DNA of 64,000 nt from contig CM073322.1 of assembly GCA_037043015.1 (NCBI GenBank), forward strand, positions 12,163,601-12,227,600, written 5' to 3'. Positions within the stretch are counted from its first letter, which is position 1. Every line of letters begins with the position of its first letter. Positions 52,477-63,720 of the stretch are shown in pieces. The DNA is from Bryum argenteum. Its lineage: Eukaryota; Streptophyta; Bryopsida; Bryales; Bryaceae. A program made the translations under genes and the position numbers. The notes under the pieces are model-generated. The model was given only the letters and a program-made list of their open reading frames with translations. It was not told the origin of the DNA and did no database searches.

Positions 52477-54012
52477 TTAAAGTGGGAGCTTTGACATACT
52501 ACAACGTTGAGGTATATAAAATGGCGACCTTTGTTCTTATACCTAGGTAAATGCATGCTATAGTGGAACCCTAAGTGTGTCAAAGTCAAAAATCACATGG
52601 AGTATTCATTTCAAAAGACCAATTTTGACATATACGGAAATACAAAGTACTAGTGTTTTCTTGGGTTTTGGCAATGACAACTTTTGCGAAGTTTAGGAAT
52701 CCTTGTATTTCACTTTCACAAATGAATGGAAGGCTAATAAAAGAGCACTTCCTATACTTTTTTGGAGGTTTATGACTACTAGCGAAAAAATTAAAATTGT
52801 ACTAATTCATTGTTAAACAAGAGTGGATAGTACAAAATCAATTGTTGATAAGTAGATAATGGTATTAAGGTCACTATATGTTCCTATTAAATCTTAGTGA
52901 GTATCAAACAATGATTATTTAGCCTCTAAAGTGGAGGGAGGCCATATTGTGGTCGTTTGGGCAGCCTCTAATTCACTATTTTTAGCTTGCAAGAGGTTGA
53001 AACCTTTTGAAAGTTGTAGAGTTTTTCCATACCTTCCCGGAAAGTCATTTCACTCTTCAAAATTCCTCATAATTTAAGAGATATTCACGGTCAAAGTTTA
53101 AACATTATTTGAAATTATTTGAATTTATTCTCGAAATCTGCCCAAAATCAATTAAATCGGGGTAAATTTAAAATTCACTAAAAATTGTATTTTACTTTCT
53201 CTCAAGTTTTGTTTTTTGTTCATGTAAATAAGATTTCAAGGCATGATCTTAGTTTTCCGATCTTCAATCCAATTATTCATCACATGACATTTTTAATGTC
53301 GAAGATTAGCCTTTGTAGTTCAATTTTAGCACACCTCCATGTGAATAATCAAGCATTTCCTTAGGATTTATAAGTAGCATGAGGGTAAAAATTGCATAGA
53401 CATGTTCCTAACTCACCCAGGAACAAGAATGTAAAGAGTCTTAAATCAAATTCACTACCAAAATGGTTTTTTTCTTGCCCTCAAAAAACTAGTATGTCTT
53501 TCTAAAAGAAGGGAATTGACTTTTTCTCCAACTTTGAATATTCTGATCTCACAATTGGTAAGGAATTTGAATCTAAGATGTGATATACATATACACATAC
53601 AAGTTAGGTACTGTATCCTATGGTTACATGCATAAATATACGCCAAAATTTGAAAATTTTCACCTTGCATTACAAGAGGGTAATTTTTGCAGTTTCGAGG
53701 ATGCTCCACATTAGGGGTTAATTTTCAGTCAAACAATTGAAGGGTCAAAAAAAAGGGCAAAGAGGCCTTGGCTAAAATTTACTTGAATTTTATCGGAATT
53801 ATTTATGTTTTGAGCTTATTGAGGTGGTTGATAGATTGGTGAGCATGTCAAATTCTCTTGGATTCTTTAACTTTAGGATTATATCCCATTCTAACTTTTA
53901 TACAATTTTGTAACAAATATGCCAAAATTTCGTTGACTAATAACTATCTTTTTTTTATCATTAAGATATCTAACATGCATTGTTTGGCACTTCTAAAATA
54001 AGAAGCCCTTAA

Positions 54013-54619
54013 CCCTTAAGCGGGCCGAATGTCGAAAAACGACATTTTGGATGACAGAAACTTTGGAGAGCCATAACTTCTTCATCCGGACTCCGTTTTG
54101 GACGAAATCACTTGGGTTGGGTCCCAAATCAAGTCTAGTTCATGTCATAAAAATCTCAGACCCAAACAATGAAGTATGAATTAATGGCATGCATTTCAGT
54201 GACAGCAGCCTAGTTTTAGACATTTTTTCCTTTGTAAAATTTAGGGCAGTTTTCACCATTGCAGGGCCATTATTTGCACAAAGAAATTTTTCTCATGGTT
54301 TTTTTTTGTTCAAGGATGCTACTGAGATGAAGGTGAACAACATTCTAATTGGTGACTTTTTCATTGCAATAAGTCTAATGGTAGCATTTTCACTTTAAAG
54401 TGAAAATGATGAAATTATGTGATCATTTTTGAGTATTAATACATTATGATCTCGCAATCTATGAAGCCTCATGACTCAAAATTTGACCCACATGATGCTC
54501 AATATGTCTACGACAAGATTGTACAGTTGAGATTTGGATAACACACTTTTACCTCCACCTATGACAATGCTTTTGAGGATGTGTTCATTTTACTACAAAT
54601 GAGTCAAACCATTTAGGGG
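54013..54619. mobile_element. TTAA-flanked element, 607 bp, diverged
   Basis: TTAA at 54009-54012 and 54620-54623; left end CCCTTAAGCGGGCC, right end (reverse) CCCCTAAATGG. Ends match weakly, so the pairing is tentative. Confidence 0.5.
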
Positions 54620-54870
54620 TTAAAAAGACTTGTGCATTCCAACAACTCCCATTGAATTTCATCTATTTGTCTTTGAGTTGTTTGAAACCCTAAAAATTTG
54701 TACTGAAAGTACCATAGGTTTTTGCACCCTAAACCTCGTTGACATTGAATACTTTTTGAGTACAATGGGGCTATCCAAAGGTGCACCTACCGTAGCATGC
54801 ATTCACCCACCCACCTCCTTTTAATAAAACCATTGAATTTTTACACACTCTTGTAGGCAAGAGTAATTAA

Positions 54871-55130
54871 CCCCTATACGACCACGTCACCGATTTGGCT
54901 TTTACGGTCAAGGCCAAAAAAAATTTACAGTCAACTTCAAATGTTATGATCTCACATCCAGTGATGATCCAACAGTTGAAAATTTTCACACTTCTACCTA
55001 TGGTAGTCTACTTCAAGATCCTACGGTTGAAGTTATCAAAAATTTCCAAAAATATTGGACGTACCCGCATTAGTACATAGTGGTCAGTGTTGGGATTTCA
55101 AGCTCCCAAAACATTGTGGATCTTTCGGGG
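54871..55130. mobile_element. TTAA-flanked element, 260 bp, reversed relative to the 52236 copy
   Basis: TTAA at 54867-54870 and 55131-55134; ends CCCCTATACG and (reverse) CCCCGAAAGATCC. The run CTTCAAGATCCTACGGTTG is the reverse complement of the same run in the 52236 copy. Confidence 0.65.
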
Positions 55131-55789
55131 TTAAGGGATCTTCACGCACTAAGAAACTTGTCATTGGATAATACAAGTCATTGATGGAAAAGTATCAACT
55201 TGCAAAAATTACTGAGAGTCATAGTTCACATGCAAGCTTTCCATATATGGCACATGTATATTCTTCAAAATTAAGTGAGATGTTTATTACAAGGCTAGAA
55301 ACCAAATTAGGTACAAAAACTTCACTTTAGGTATGTCTACTTAACTTAAATGTTTGGGAGAGTACTGTTATCCTTTGTGTATAATGTTGTAGATCATCGA
55401 TCTACAAAAGGTTGCATTACATGAGGGGCCAAGTCATTAATGAGTCCAATTCATGGCAAAATCCTCTCAAGTGATTGGTTCAATTTTTGAAATTGGCTCG
55501 TCGAAGGGCTTTACATCAAGAGGTCGAAGCCAATTTTTTGTGTTATATTTCAATAAGTGAGGGAACGAGTTATGGCTGAACCCACACTTCAAAGATTGGA
55601 AATTACAAGAATGGAAGGCTAATTTGTGGCCTAGTGGTCGCTACTTGATTTCATTAAGAAATTGTTATTTCACTAAAATATCGAATCATGAACGAATCAA
55701 AAGCACGAAACATAGTTCAAAAGATGTATTTTTCCCATGGCCTTTCTTTATCCTTTTGTAAAGTGCCCCAAGGACATTACACATGGGGG

Positions 55790-55930
55790 AGTGTTCACCC
55801 TCGAAGGGGGGAAGTAGTATTGTCCCAATTCTCCCTTGTGCAGTGGGTATCGGGTTAGTAGCATTACGAACGGACACTTCATTCACGCCGACCCCTTAGA
55901 AAGGAACTGGAGTTTCTATCTTATCTCTAT
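55790..55930 (+). mobile_element. SINE 3' fragment
   Basis: Shares GTGTTCACCCTCGA, GGGGAAGTAGTATTGT, CGGACACTTCATTCACGCC, CCCCTTAGAAAGGA and GGAGTTTCTATC with the element at 39778-40130. The 5' part with the pol III boxes is missing. Confidence 0.78.
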
Positions 55931-56313
55931 GAATTTTCTATGATGCTTAACTATCCGCACACATGCTCAAATTCTGAATTTTGAGTGAATTGGCCTAAAG
56001 ATTTGTTAGCTTCACTCCTATGCTCCTTCTCCTCAACTCATTCAACAATTGTCATGTAACAGGGGTGTACATGCGCGTTCCAGAATGTTCACCAGAAGAA
56101 CATAAGGATGGTGTTGACGATAGGTATGCTCCGTGGCAGCAGATGCCCAGACCCTTATCCAGCACCAACAGCTCCGATACCCCGGCGACCATCTCCCCGT
56201 CACACACTCCCCGCGGCGAGCTGCTCTCCAATTCGATCACACTCCTTCAACTCACTTCGGGGCAGAATCTCACGAGGATTGAAGCTGGAGCTCCAACAAC
56301 ATCCGCTGCTCTA

Positions 56314-57853
56314 ATGGTATCACACCCAATCTCGCTACATTCCTTCTTGCCATTGCCATTGCCATTGAATTTGTCTTAGTTCGCCATCCAATCAAACAGT
56401 AGATTGAGTTCCTCCATTTTGGGTGCAGGCTTCGGCCGCGTGTTGTTGCAGCATCTCCAGCAAGGTGTCGCAATTGGCCTCGATTAGCAACTCCAAGAGC
56501 CTCTCTCCTCTCAATTCGTCGAAGACAACAAGGTTCTGCATTGACTCCAGACGCAGCAGCAAGGTAGTAGCTCGCCCCTTGGCCTGCAGCAGCAGCAGAG
56601 ACGATGTAGAAGACTGTGAGGTGGATCCATGGCATCAGAAGGGAGGTCATTTGTTTGCGCTTCTGTTGGCCACATTGCAAGCTGTGGCACCGATTCCATG
56701 GGATGGCGACCTCGCCATCAGTCCCGCCGAAGCCGTGCTCTACTCGCCCGACACCAAAGTGCCGCGCTCGGCCGAAGTCGCGCTCCGGAGAGCCATTCCC
56801 GCTGTGAACACGTCCATGAAAAACATGCAGGAGACGCTTGAAGACATTTTCTACCTCCTCCGCATCCCGCAGCGGAAACCCTATGGTAAGTCTCGCCACT
56901 CCTCTCCCCCGAATTCGCACTCTCCCCGATCAGGGTCAAGGCATTAGGGTTACGAGATTGGCAGTTGTTTTGTAGGTACGATGGAGAGCGATGTGAAGAA
57001 AGCGCTGAAGCTCGCGACGGACGACAGAGACGCAATTCTGGCCGCGCTCCCAGCAGATTCGAAAACGAAAGGCGAGGAGCTTTACAACGATCTAATCTCA
57101 GGAAAAGGCGGGCTCACGGGACTATTAGACGCCGTCGCGGCGAAAGACGCAGACAAAGTCTCCATCCGCCTCGCTTCCTCGCTCGACACGATCGCTCAAT
57201 TGGAAGTAATGCAAGCCACAGGTCTGGCATTTCTGCTTCCCGCGCCGTACCAAGCCTTCCCGCACCTCACGGGACGAGCAGTCGCGGAGCTCACCCTGGA
57301 GAAAGGCGATGGATCCACATTCACAGTGGCAGCAGGCGGAGGTCCGCAACCAGAAGGAGTGATAGAAATCGTCCTCGACGGGTACTCCGCGCCCTTAACT
57401 GCAGGCAACTTCGCAGACATGATCCAACGGGGAGTATACAATGGGGTCAAGCTTCGGAACACCGAGCAAGCGGTCCTGTCCGACACCGAGAATCTAAGCG
57501 GGGTGGGGCGGGAGCTTCCTATCGAAATTCTCCCGTCCGGAGAGTTCCAGCCGCTGTACAGGACCACTTTGAGTGTGCAGGACGGCGAGTTGCCCGTGTT
57601 GCCGTTATCGGTCTATGGAGCTGTGGCCATGGCGCACAACAAGACTGCGGAGGATTTCTCATCGCCATCGCAGTTCTTCTTCTACCTCTACGACAGACGA
57701 AACTCAGGACTCGGTGGCTTGTCGTTCGAGGAAGGCCAATTCTCCGTTTTCGGGTATGTTACCAAAGGTCGTGAGCTTCTGTCGCAGCTCAAAACTGGCG
57801 ATGTGATCAAACAAGCCAGGCTCGTGGCTGGGATGGATCGTCTTGTGCAATGA
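56314..57853 (+). CDS. CYP37: Thylakoid-lumen cyclophilin CYP37
   Basis: Chloroplast peptidyl-prolyl isomerase-like protein of the thylakoid lumen. Exons 56314-56316, 56429-56885 and 56976-57853 sum to 1338 nt, 445 aa. The start codon alone ends exon 1: ATG|gtatca joined to gcag|GCTTCGGCC gives MASAACCCSISSKVSQLASI, a typical transit peptide, whereas exon 2 has no suitable ATG of its own. After a Ser/Arg-rich leader and a hydrophobic lumen signal (LLLATLQAVAPIPWDGDLAI) come LYSPDTKVPRSAEVALRRAI, DIFYLLRIPQRKPYGTMESD, SLDTIAQLEVMQATGLAFLL, and the cyclophilin fold (VIEIVLDGYSAPLTAGNFAD, LSVQDGELPVLPLSVYGAVA, SPSQFFFYLYDRRNSGLGGL). As is known for the CYP37/38 type, the catalytic arginine site is not canonical. 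Confidence 0.94.
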
Positions 57854-59333
57854 CAGAAAGCTCCGGACCCCCCAATTTTGTATTGTAACTCATTTCATGC
57901 TTAACTAACTGCCTCCTCTTGCATTTCTGTCTGTTTCTACCTCCCTTGTCCTTTCATTTCGGTGCTCTCATCTGCAATTCTGCAACCTTTTTGAGCGCAC
58001 TGTTTACTTACAAGATGTCATCTGTAAGGCCATGGTTGCATTCACCTTAGTATTTGTACTTCTTGCTATGATTCATCAAAGAACACAATCGAGGATGCTA
58101 GAATTGTTATGCATTGTCTCTTAAAGTGTAGTAAAGGGAACTAAATAAAAAAGAAGAATCTCAGATATGTAACTCTAAAGCTTAATTGTCCTAGCCCAAT
58201 CGTAATTGAAATTCACCTACTTGTGAACCTTGGGCATGACAGTCAAATGAAAGCATTATCATGCCAAAACCGAGAAGTTTGGCAAACCCAAATCGGAGGA
58301 ACATCCTAGTATTAAGATTTATCTTTAGTTTACCTTGGGGTCGTACATAAGTAATGATTCCACATTGGGAATGTGACGCATGTCTGCTAAGTGTCAATCG
58401 AAATTGACAAGGACCTCTAAAATCCAATGTGGCACATATTGAGGAGGCATGTTCTACTAGCTTATTAGGATGAACCAAAATTTGAATCTAAACTAGTTGT
58501 AAAATAAAAGGGACACCATTAGTTTTGATGATCTTGGATTCAAAGTGGAGTGACATGCAAAGTAAACAAGATTTTGTGTTGTACTCGCCCAATGACATGT
58601 TGGTAGGTATTGTAAACAAATATATGAACGAAATCATCATGTAGGGTCACAAAGCATGCCATGCAACGAGGCATGGGACTTCGAAGGGTCTCGTAGGAAG
58701 GTATCTGATATTGATTTGTCTAGAGGTATTGTACCTACTTTTGCAACAAGTTATTATGGGCACTCCACCCTCTCATTGCTCTCTCAATGAAGCAATTTGG
58801 CAAGGAAGCTCCGACAAGCGAGACCCTTCTACATCAAGCTCAATTTTTTTATTATTGACATCTTGCTCATGAGCATCTCCACTTTTTGACAACTCCTCGT
58901 GAGCGAGAATATGTGTGTTGTGCTCCTCATGCTTGCATTAGCTTGATACAACGACAAGTTCAACTCCAATATTTCAAACCACAAAGTTTTTCACCCCAAA
59001 GCCCATTTGCCATCCTTGATTACCATTCCCAGATTGGAGATGTTCTACCATAGCGGTAAGTTCAAAAATTATAAGATTGGAGATGCTCTACCATAGCTGT
59101 AAGTTCAAAAATTATAAAATCATCAAAGTGCAATGGCAGTATTAGTTCAACACTTGTAGTCAAAATAAACCGATTTGCTTCAGAAAAATATGGCATTTCT
59201 GCGAAAACCGAAACTTTGATAAGATATAACTCAAGCTTCGTAAGACGAAATTTGATATAAAAATTTGGTGGGTAGACTAATTAGCTAGAATGAACAAGAT
59301 TCAACAACTGAATTTCCCAAATTCGAACTTAAC
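57854..59333. other. Intergenic, nothing recognised
   Basis: CYP37 3' flank then AT-rich sequence. A short duplicated phrase (AGATTGGAGATG-TCTACCATAGC-GTAAGTTC) occurs near 59033 and 59079. No gene seen. Confidence 0.45.
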
Positions 59334-59557
59334 CCTTAAAAGTCCCTTGGGGATAGTATGTACACTATCGTATAATTAGGATTTGCTACCAACAGAAAAC
59401 TCTAAACTGGAATTGTAATAGCACACTAGAACCGCATTAATTCAAATGTCAACTTCTTCTTTGAACTCAAACTCATTAAAGGTGTGCATTCACTCCAAAT
59501 ACAACCAAAATACACCGTATTCTACTGGTCGCCACGGCACGCTCAGACCTTTAGGGG
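59334..59557. mobile_element. TTAA-flanked element, 224 bp
   Basis: TTAA at 59330-59333 and 59558-59561; ends CCCTTAAAAGTCC and (reverse) CCCCTAAAGGTCTG. Non-coding. Confidence 0.65.
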
Positions 59558-59947
59558 TTAAAAAAATTAAAAAAACATTGTTCACGAATTTCAGATATGG
59601 CCGTCTTGGAGGTCACTGTAGAGCTTCTCCTTCAAGAGGTTAACAATTGGCTTGGGATCTTTTAGGTTGAACGTGGCGCTTGAAAGTAGATACCACGCCA
59701 GATAATCCACCTGCGCGATGTGGCGGACTCCACGTCGCAACCACCTCAATTCAGTCCATAAAGAGCTTTCCTACCAAATCCCGCAACTTCAAACCAGCAA
59801 TTCAAACCACCGCAACAACAAATTACTCCATTCCTGCCATTTTGGGCAACCAATTAGTCGGTGCGCTTTGAAATGCGGCTTTCATTTGAGCTAAAATTCA
59901 CCCAATTCAGTCAATTATCGAACGAGTAGCTCATTCTTAGGGTTCCA

Positions 59948-60694
59948 ATGGCAACAATGGCCGTTGAATGTGCACTACCGCCGCGATTCTCATGCCAAAT
60001 TCAGTCGCAGTTTAGAAATTTTGAGAAGAATTCCTGCGGTGTAAAGAGAAACGAGAGTAGGCTTAGTTTGAAATCGAGGCATTTGAATTCGGAGACGAGG
60101 AGGCTTACTGTGCGGACTCGGGCTCAGAACAATGACAAAGAGCAACTGGAGGTTGTTAAAGTGGAAGATAAGTCGCCTGGTAAGATATCTGCAAACTCTC
60201 CGTTCAAGTATATCACTTTCGGTAGAAGCACCAATTGTAAATTTAGGTCAGAGGCATATATTCTCATGTGAAGCGGGAGGTAGGAGGTTGTCGAAGCGGC
60301 AGTGCACAGCCTGGACTTCACTGGTTACGGAAACTATCATTTAGGTCGTAAATGTTTGCTGTTATTCCACAAATTAAGGTTCAAGTGTAAGTGCTTCTAA
60401 TCTTTCACGGAATGGATTGGTTACCGGAGTAGGTTTTTGTAAGGAGTGGATTTATCAGGACGTCTGTTGAAATTGTTCAAGACTATAGTGAAGGCCAATT
60501 GTAGGGTGATGAAGTTCCGCTGACTAATTGTTCGTTGTTTGATAGAATCATGGACTTCTTCTGTTCAAAGGGCGCCAATGGTGTCGAGAATCTTCATGGC
60601 CGCTTTCGTATGGATGTCGCTGTTTTTCGGGATAAGTGTAGCGAACAATGAAGTGAGTGGCGGAAGACCAGGACGACGAGGACCTCGCAAGTGA
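59948..60694 (+). CDS. Small plastid-targeted single-pass membrane protein, unknown
   Basis: Not recognised. Exons 59948-60179 and 60546-60694 join in phase (CCTG|GTAAG, GATAG|AATCATGG) to 126 aa. The first ~60 residues are rich in Ser, Arg and Asn with few acids (MATMAVECALPPRFSCQIQS through LTVRTRAQ), like a chloroplast transit peptide. The mature part is short: an acidic linker (NNDKEQLEVVKVEDKSPG), ESWTSSVQRAPMVSRIFMA, one hydrophobic span (IFMAAFVWMSLFFGISVA), then a basic tail (SGGRPGRRGPRK) ending the protein. The layout suggests a small thylakoid or envelope subunit with one helix; no function is claimed. Confidence 0.7.
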
Positions 60695-61517
60695 ATCGCT
60701 TCTGTTTATATGTCATGTTAGAATCATTGGCTTAATATTACTTGGCGATCAAAGCATTGTACTTCGACATTCAACACTCATTTTTTCATACACTCACCTG
60801 TATCCAATGTGAGTAAAGTAACTCAACGCAGCTTGTAGAAGATAGACTGCTCATTAATATGTGATTATTATTTAGCACCTGCGACTTGATAGACTCTGTA
60901 CATCATTTATTTACTGGTCAATTTGTGACCTAGAATTGGTACTACTCTACTTCTGTAACATGGATGTAAATTTCACACATATCTGAAGACATGTTTTCAA
61001 TTTTCATTTTCTATGATGCGGATCTATGCCTTCCTTCACAGGAAGTTCATTTCATGGTTGATGTCGAAGACTTGCATGCACTGACTTAAGTTTATGGAAG
61101 TTAGTTTTCGTGTAGATGTTGCACTCAATTTGACGATTGCTGGCACACTGTAAAAGAATCTCCCATTTGTGCACAAGGTTCCAGTATGCATAACGTTTGT
61201 TAAAATGGTACTGTACAAGAGTGGTCTGACCAGCTTGTGTTGGCTGGCTAGTAAGCCATGCTCGATCACAGTTCTGATGTAAACGCTACATGAACATGGT
61301 ATTGTGTCAGGAATCAAGGAGCAGATGCACAAATGATTCCCGTTTTAGGAGCCCCGAAATCGTAACAAAAAGTATCTGATCAAGGTTACCCGGATGCTAT
61401 AACTTTTCTACAGGAGGCATAATCAAGCACAGGTTATTGATGAAGCTTCGTCACACATGGAATTGAAGTTTTTTCCTGCCTGCTGTGAGATTCTCACCGG
61501 CCTCAAGGTGTTGCCCT
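60695..61517. other. Convergent gap, nothing recognised
   Basis: 3' flanks of the small plastid protein and SAUR genes. The open frame at 61036-61332 minus shows no family features. Confidence 0.45.
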
Positions 61518-61904
61518 TCAGAGATTCTCATCGGTCTTCAGCTGCCAGAGCAGCTTCTCGAAGACCCCAATCTCGCAAGGAATGCGTAAGCCGCCTTCAA
61601 ATTCGAATCCATATTCCTCTTCACTTCGGCGCAGCAACTCACGAAACACCTGCTTGTAAAGGAAGCTGGCTTGGATGACGAATCTTCGCATCTCCGGACC
61701 AACGTAGACAGCCAAGCAACCCTCGGGCACGCCCACGGGCGCATCATCATCGTCCCTCCAGTAGCCATCGCCGTCGTCCGAGCCACTGCTGGAGGATCGT
61801 GAGGAGAATGACTTCGGCACCGGCTCCACCTTCATGTACTTCCTCACAAGCTTCCCAATCTTCATCTTCTTCATTCTCAAACAGCCGCAAGAGCACTTGT
61901 GCAT
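61518..61904 (-). CDS. SAUR-family auxin-responsive protein
   Basis: Small auxin-up RNA protein; in flowering plants such proteins inhibit PP2C.D phosphatases to raise plasma-membrane H+-ATPase activity and cell expansion. Single exon, 128 aa, ATG 61904. A Cys/Lys-rich N-terminus (MHKCSCGCLRMKKMKIGKLV) and a Ser/Asp linker precede the SAUR domain: VPEGCLAVYVGPEMRRFVIQ, ASFLYKQVFRELLRRSEEEY, GFEFEGGLRIPCEIGVFEKL. Lack of introns and overall size fit the family. A later start at the second Met (MKKMKIG) is possible. Confidence 0.93.
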   Translation of the reverse strand: MHKCSCGCLRMKKMKIGKLVRKYMKVEPVPKSFSSRSSSSGSDDGDGYWRDDDDAPVGVPEGCLAVYVGPEMRRFVIQASFLYKQVFRELLRRSEEEYGFEFEGGLRIPCEIGVFEKLLWQLKTDENL

Positions 61905-62850
61905 ATGCTATCGATCTTCCTTCCTACGGTTGCCTCTCACACGGCCGTGCCCTCCACGAAGCTGATACTGTAACTCTTGCTGTCATCATGCACAGAAACT
62001 ATCTACAAACTATGGATTCCTGATCAGATCAAGAGATGTAAAACTTCAGGAATTCGATCAAGCGAGGGGAGTCAAGCATCGAAGAGCTCCAAAGGCACGG
62101 CACAAACACCATCAGGCTACTACTCAGCTGTGACAAAAAAGCTCGATGGAAGTTACAGCAACGGCAAGCAATCAATGCAGATTTATATCAACGAATTGCC
62201 AACTACGAACACAGTGGTGAGAGAGAGAGAGTGAGAGAGAGAGACATGACGAGGGAGTTGCTTCTGGTGTGTGGGTGATTCAGTGACGCCATGACTGCGT
62301 TTGCTGTACCAACGAACGGAAAGCAGCGGTGGGGGATGGATATCTGTCGGAACTGGCGCCGCTGGCTGGCTGCAGAAGAGATCTGAAAGCTTATTTCGCT
62401 GGTTGGATTCCTTTCGAGCGAGGGACCCAGTGGGGAGACCCAGAGGAGGGGCCACTTTGCTGTAGCTGCAGCATCACGACACACGGGTTGGAACATTCCT
62501 CGTTAAAATGTGAGACTTTCTTGCTTTTCTTTCTGAAGGTATACTTAATCGATGGCGGATTGTTCCATCTTTGGTGAGCCTTGTCAAGTACTCATCTTCA
62601 CTGTTGCCAGCCAGTACTCCGCCACATCCTTTTCCACGTGCATTATTATTTGTCAATTTTGATCTTCTTTGTGTATCATGTTGTTTTTTTTTAGTGCAGC
62701 TACTAGTTTTGCATTTTAAGGCCGCCCTCCAACTAGTCGCCTCGCCTACGGCTTTGCGGTTGTGGCCCTTTTTGGAATGGGTCCATCGTACCCACCTTTT
62801 GATTGTAGGTGAGGTTTATCCGAGTTTTTGGTTGTTTAGTGTTGTTTTTG
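61905..62850. other. SAUR upstream region
   Basis: Contains a (GA)n tract at 62218-62244, about 320 bases before the SAUR start codon. No other gene recognised. Confidence 0.45.
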
Positions 62851-63106
62851 TGGTATAGTTTAATCAACTTCATGATGGTAGGTTTAGGAGTGGGCACGTT
62901 CAAGAAGGTAATAACCGATGTGATGCGGAGGTGCTTACTATAAGGCAGAGTGAGGTTAATAGGACTTCATGGTTGTTGTGGTATTCTTTAGTCAACTTCA
63001 CGATGGTAGGTTTGAGAGTGGGCACGTTCAAGAAGGTAATAGTTGATGTGATGCAGAGGTGATTACTACAGGGTAGAGTGAGGTTAATAGGACTTTAGCA
63101 GGAGTC
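62851..63106. repeat. 128-bp tandem duplication
   Basis: Two units sharing CAACTTCA-GATGGTAGGTTT, AGTGGGCACGTTCAAGAAGG and AGAGTGAGGTTAATAGGACT, offset by 128 bases. Confidence 0.9.
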
Positions 63107-63340
63107 TCGTCTCACCATCGTAGTAGCAGCGTTGCCAAGGTACACTGTTACCTTGTATAAACGACTACTGGCATGGCATGGGTGTTAAACAAGCTTTCAC
63201 TCAGAATGTCCTATTTACATCTTTGGATTTAACCTAATACTTGCTCAAGGTTGTATATTGATGATCTTTTACATCTCTTTAGCAATTTGCATTCTTAGTC
63301 CCTTCTCAAGGGAGAATAACAACGTCTATGTTGGCAACTA

Positions 63341-63471
63341 CGTAACACACTTTCTGGTTTCGGGTCGGGAGCTCCCGTCCCGTAATGCCCGCCCCAGAGA
63401 GGGGTTATGGCATAACGCACCTTTTAGAAAGGAAAAAACCTGGGCAACTGAAACCGAAAAGTGTGTTACGC
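63341..63471. repeat. Inverted repeat, 20-bp arms
   Basis: CGTAACACACTTTCTGGTTT (63341-63360) is mirrored by AAACCGAAAAGTGTGTTACG near 63452-63471 with one mismatch. The enclosed sequence is GC-richer than its surroundings. It may be a small MITE, but no flanking duplication was found. Confidence 0.6.
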
Positions 63472-63642
63472 TGCAGGAGCCCCCGAGGAGATACCCTCCG
63501 CGTCATGTATCTCCCTTGGCGGAATACCCTCCCGTCGGGGGCTTCTACTATGCAATACTCTTTTTTATTTTTTTATACAGGAATGGATGTTATTGTTGCG
63601 GGTGATAGTATTCACACGCACAAGGGAAACACAAAATGTCAT

Positions 63643-63720
63643 ACTCCCTCCGTCCCATTATAATTGTCCAGTAGGTTCCCTCAAATCTACCAGTATGTAC
63701 TGACTTTAGCAGGCTCCTGA
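63643..63720. mobile_element. Stowaway-type MITE, left half only
   Basis: Begins TACTCCCTCCGTCCCATTAT and continues with CAGTAGGTTCCCTCAAATCT, matching the arm of the complete element at 45003. The right terminal repeat is not visible, so it is truncated. The rest of the window to 64000 shows no supported gene. Confidence 0.7.

Larger units (their letters stand above)
50240..56000. other. Gene-free, AT-rich, repeat-rich region
   Basis: No supported gene in 5.7 kb. It contains a T/TTTG-rich tract (50478-50560), three TTAA-flanked elements and a SINE fragment. Short frames (50912, 54189, 54630, 54895) lack coding character. A lone right end TTAGGGG|TTAA at 53711-53721 lacks a partner that I can find. 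Confidence 0.55.
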
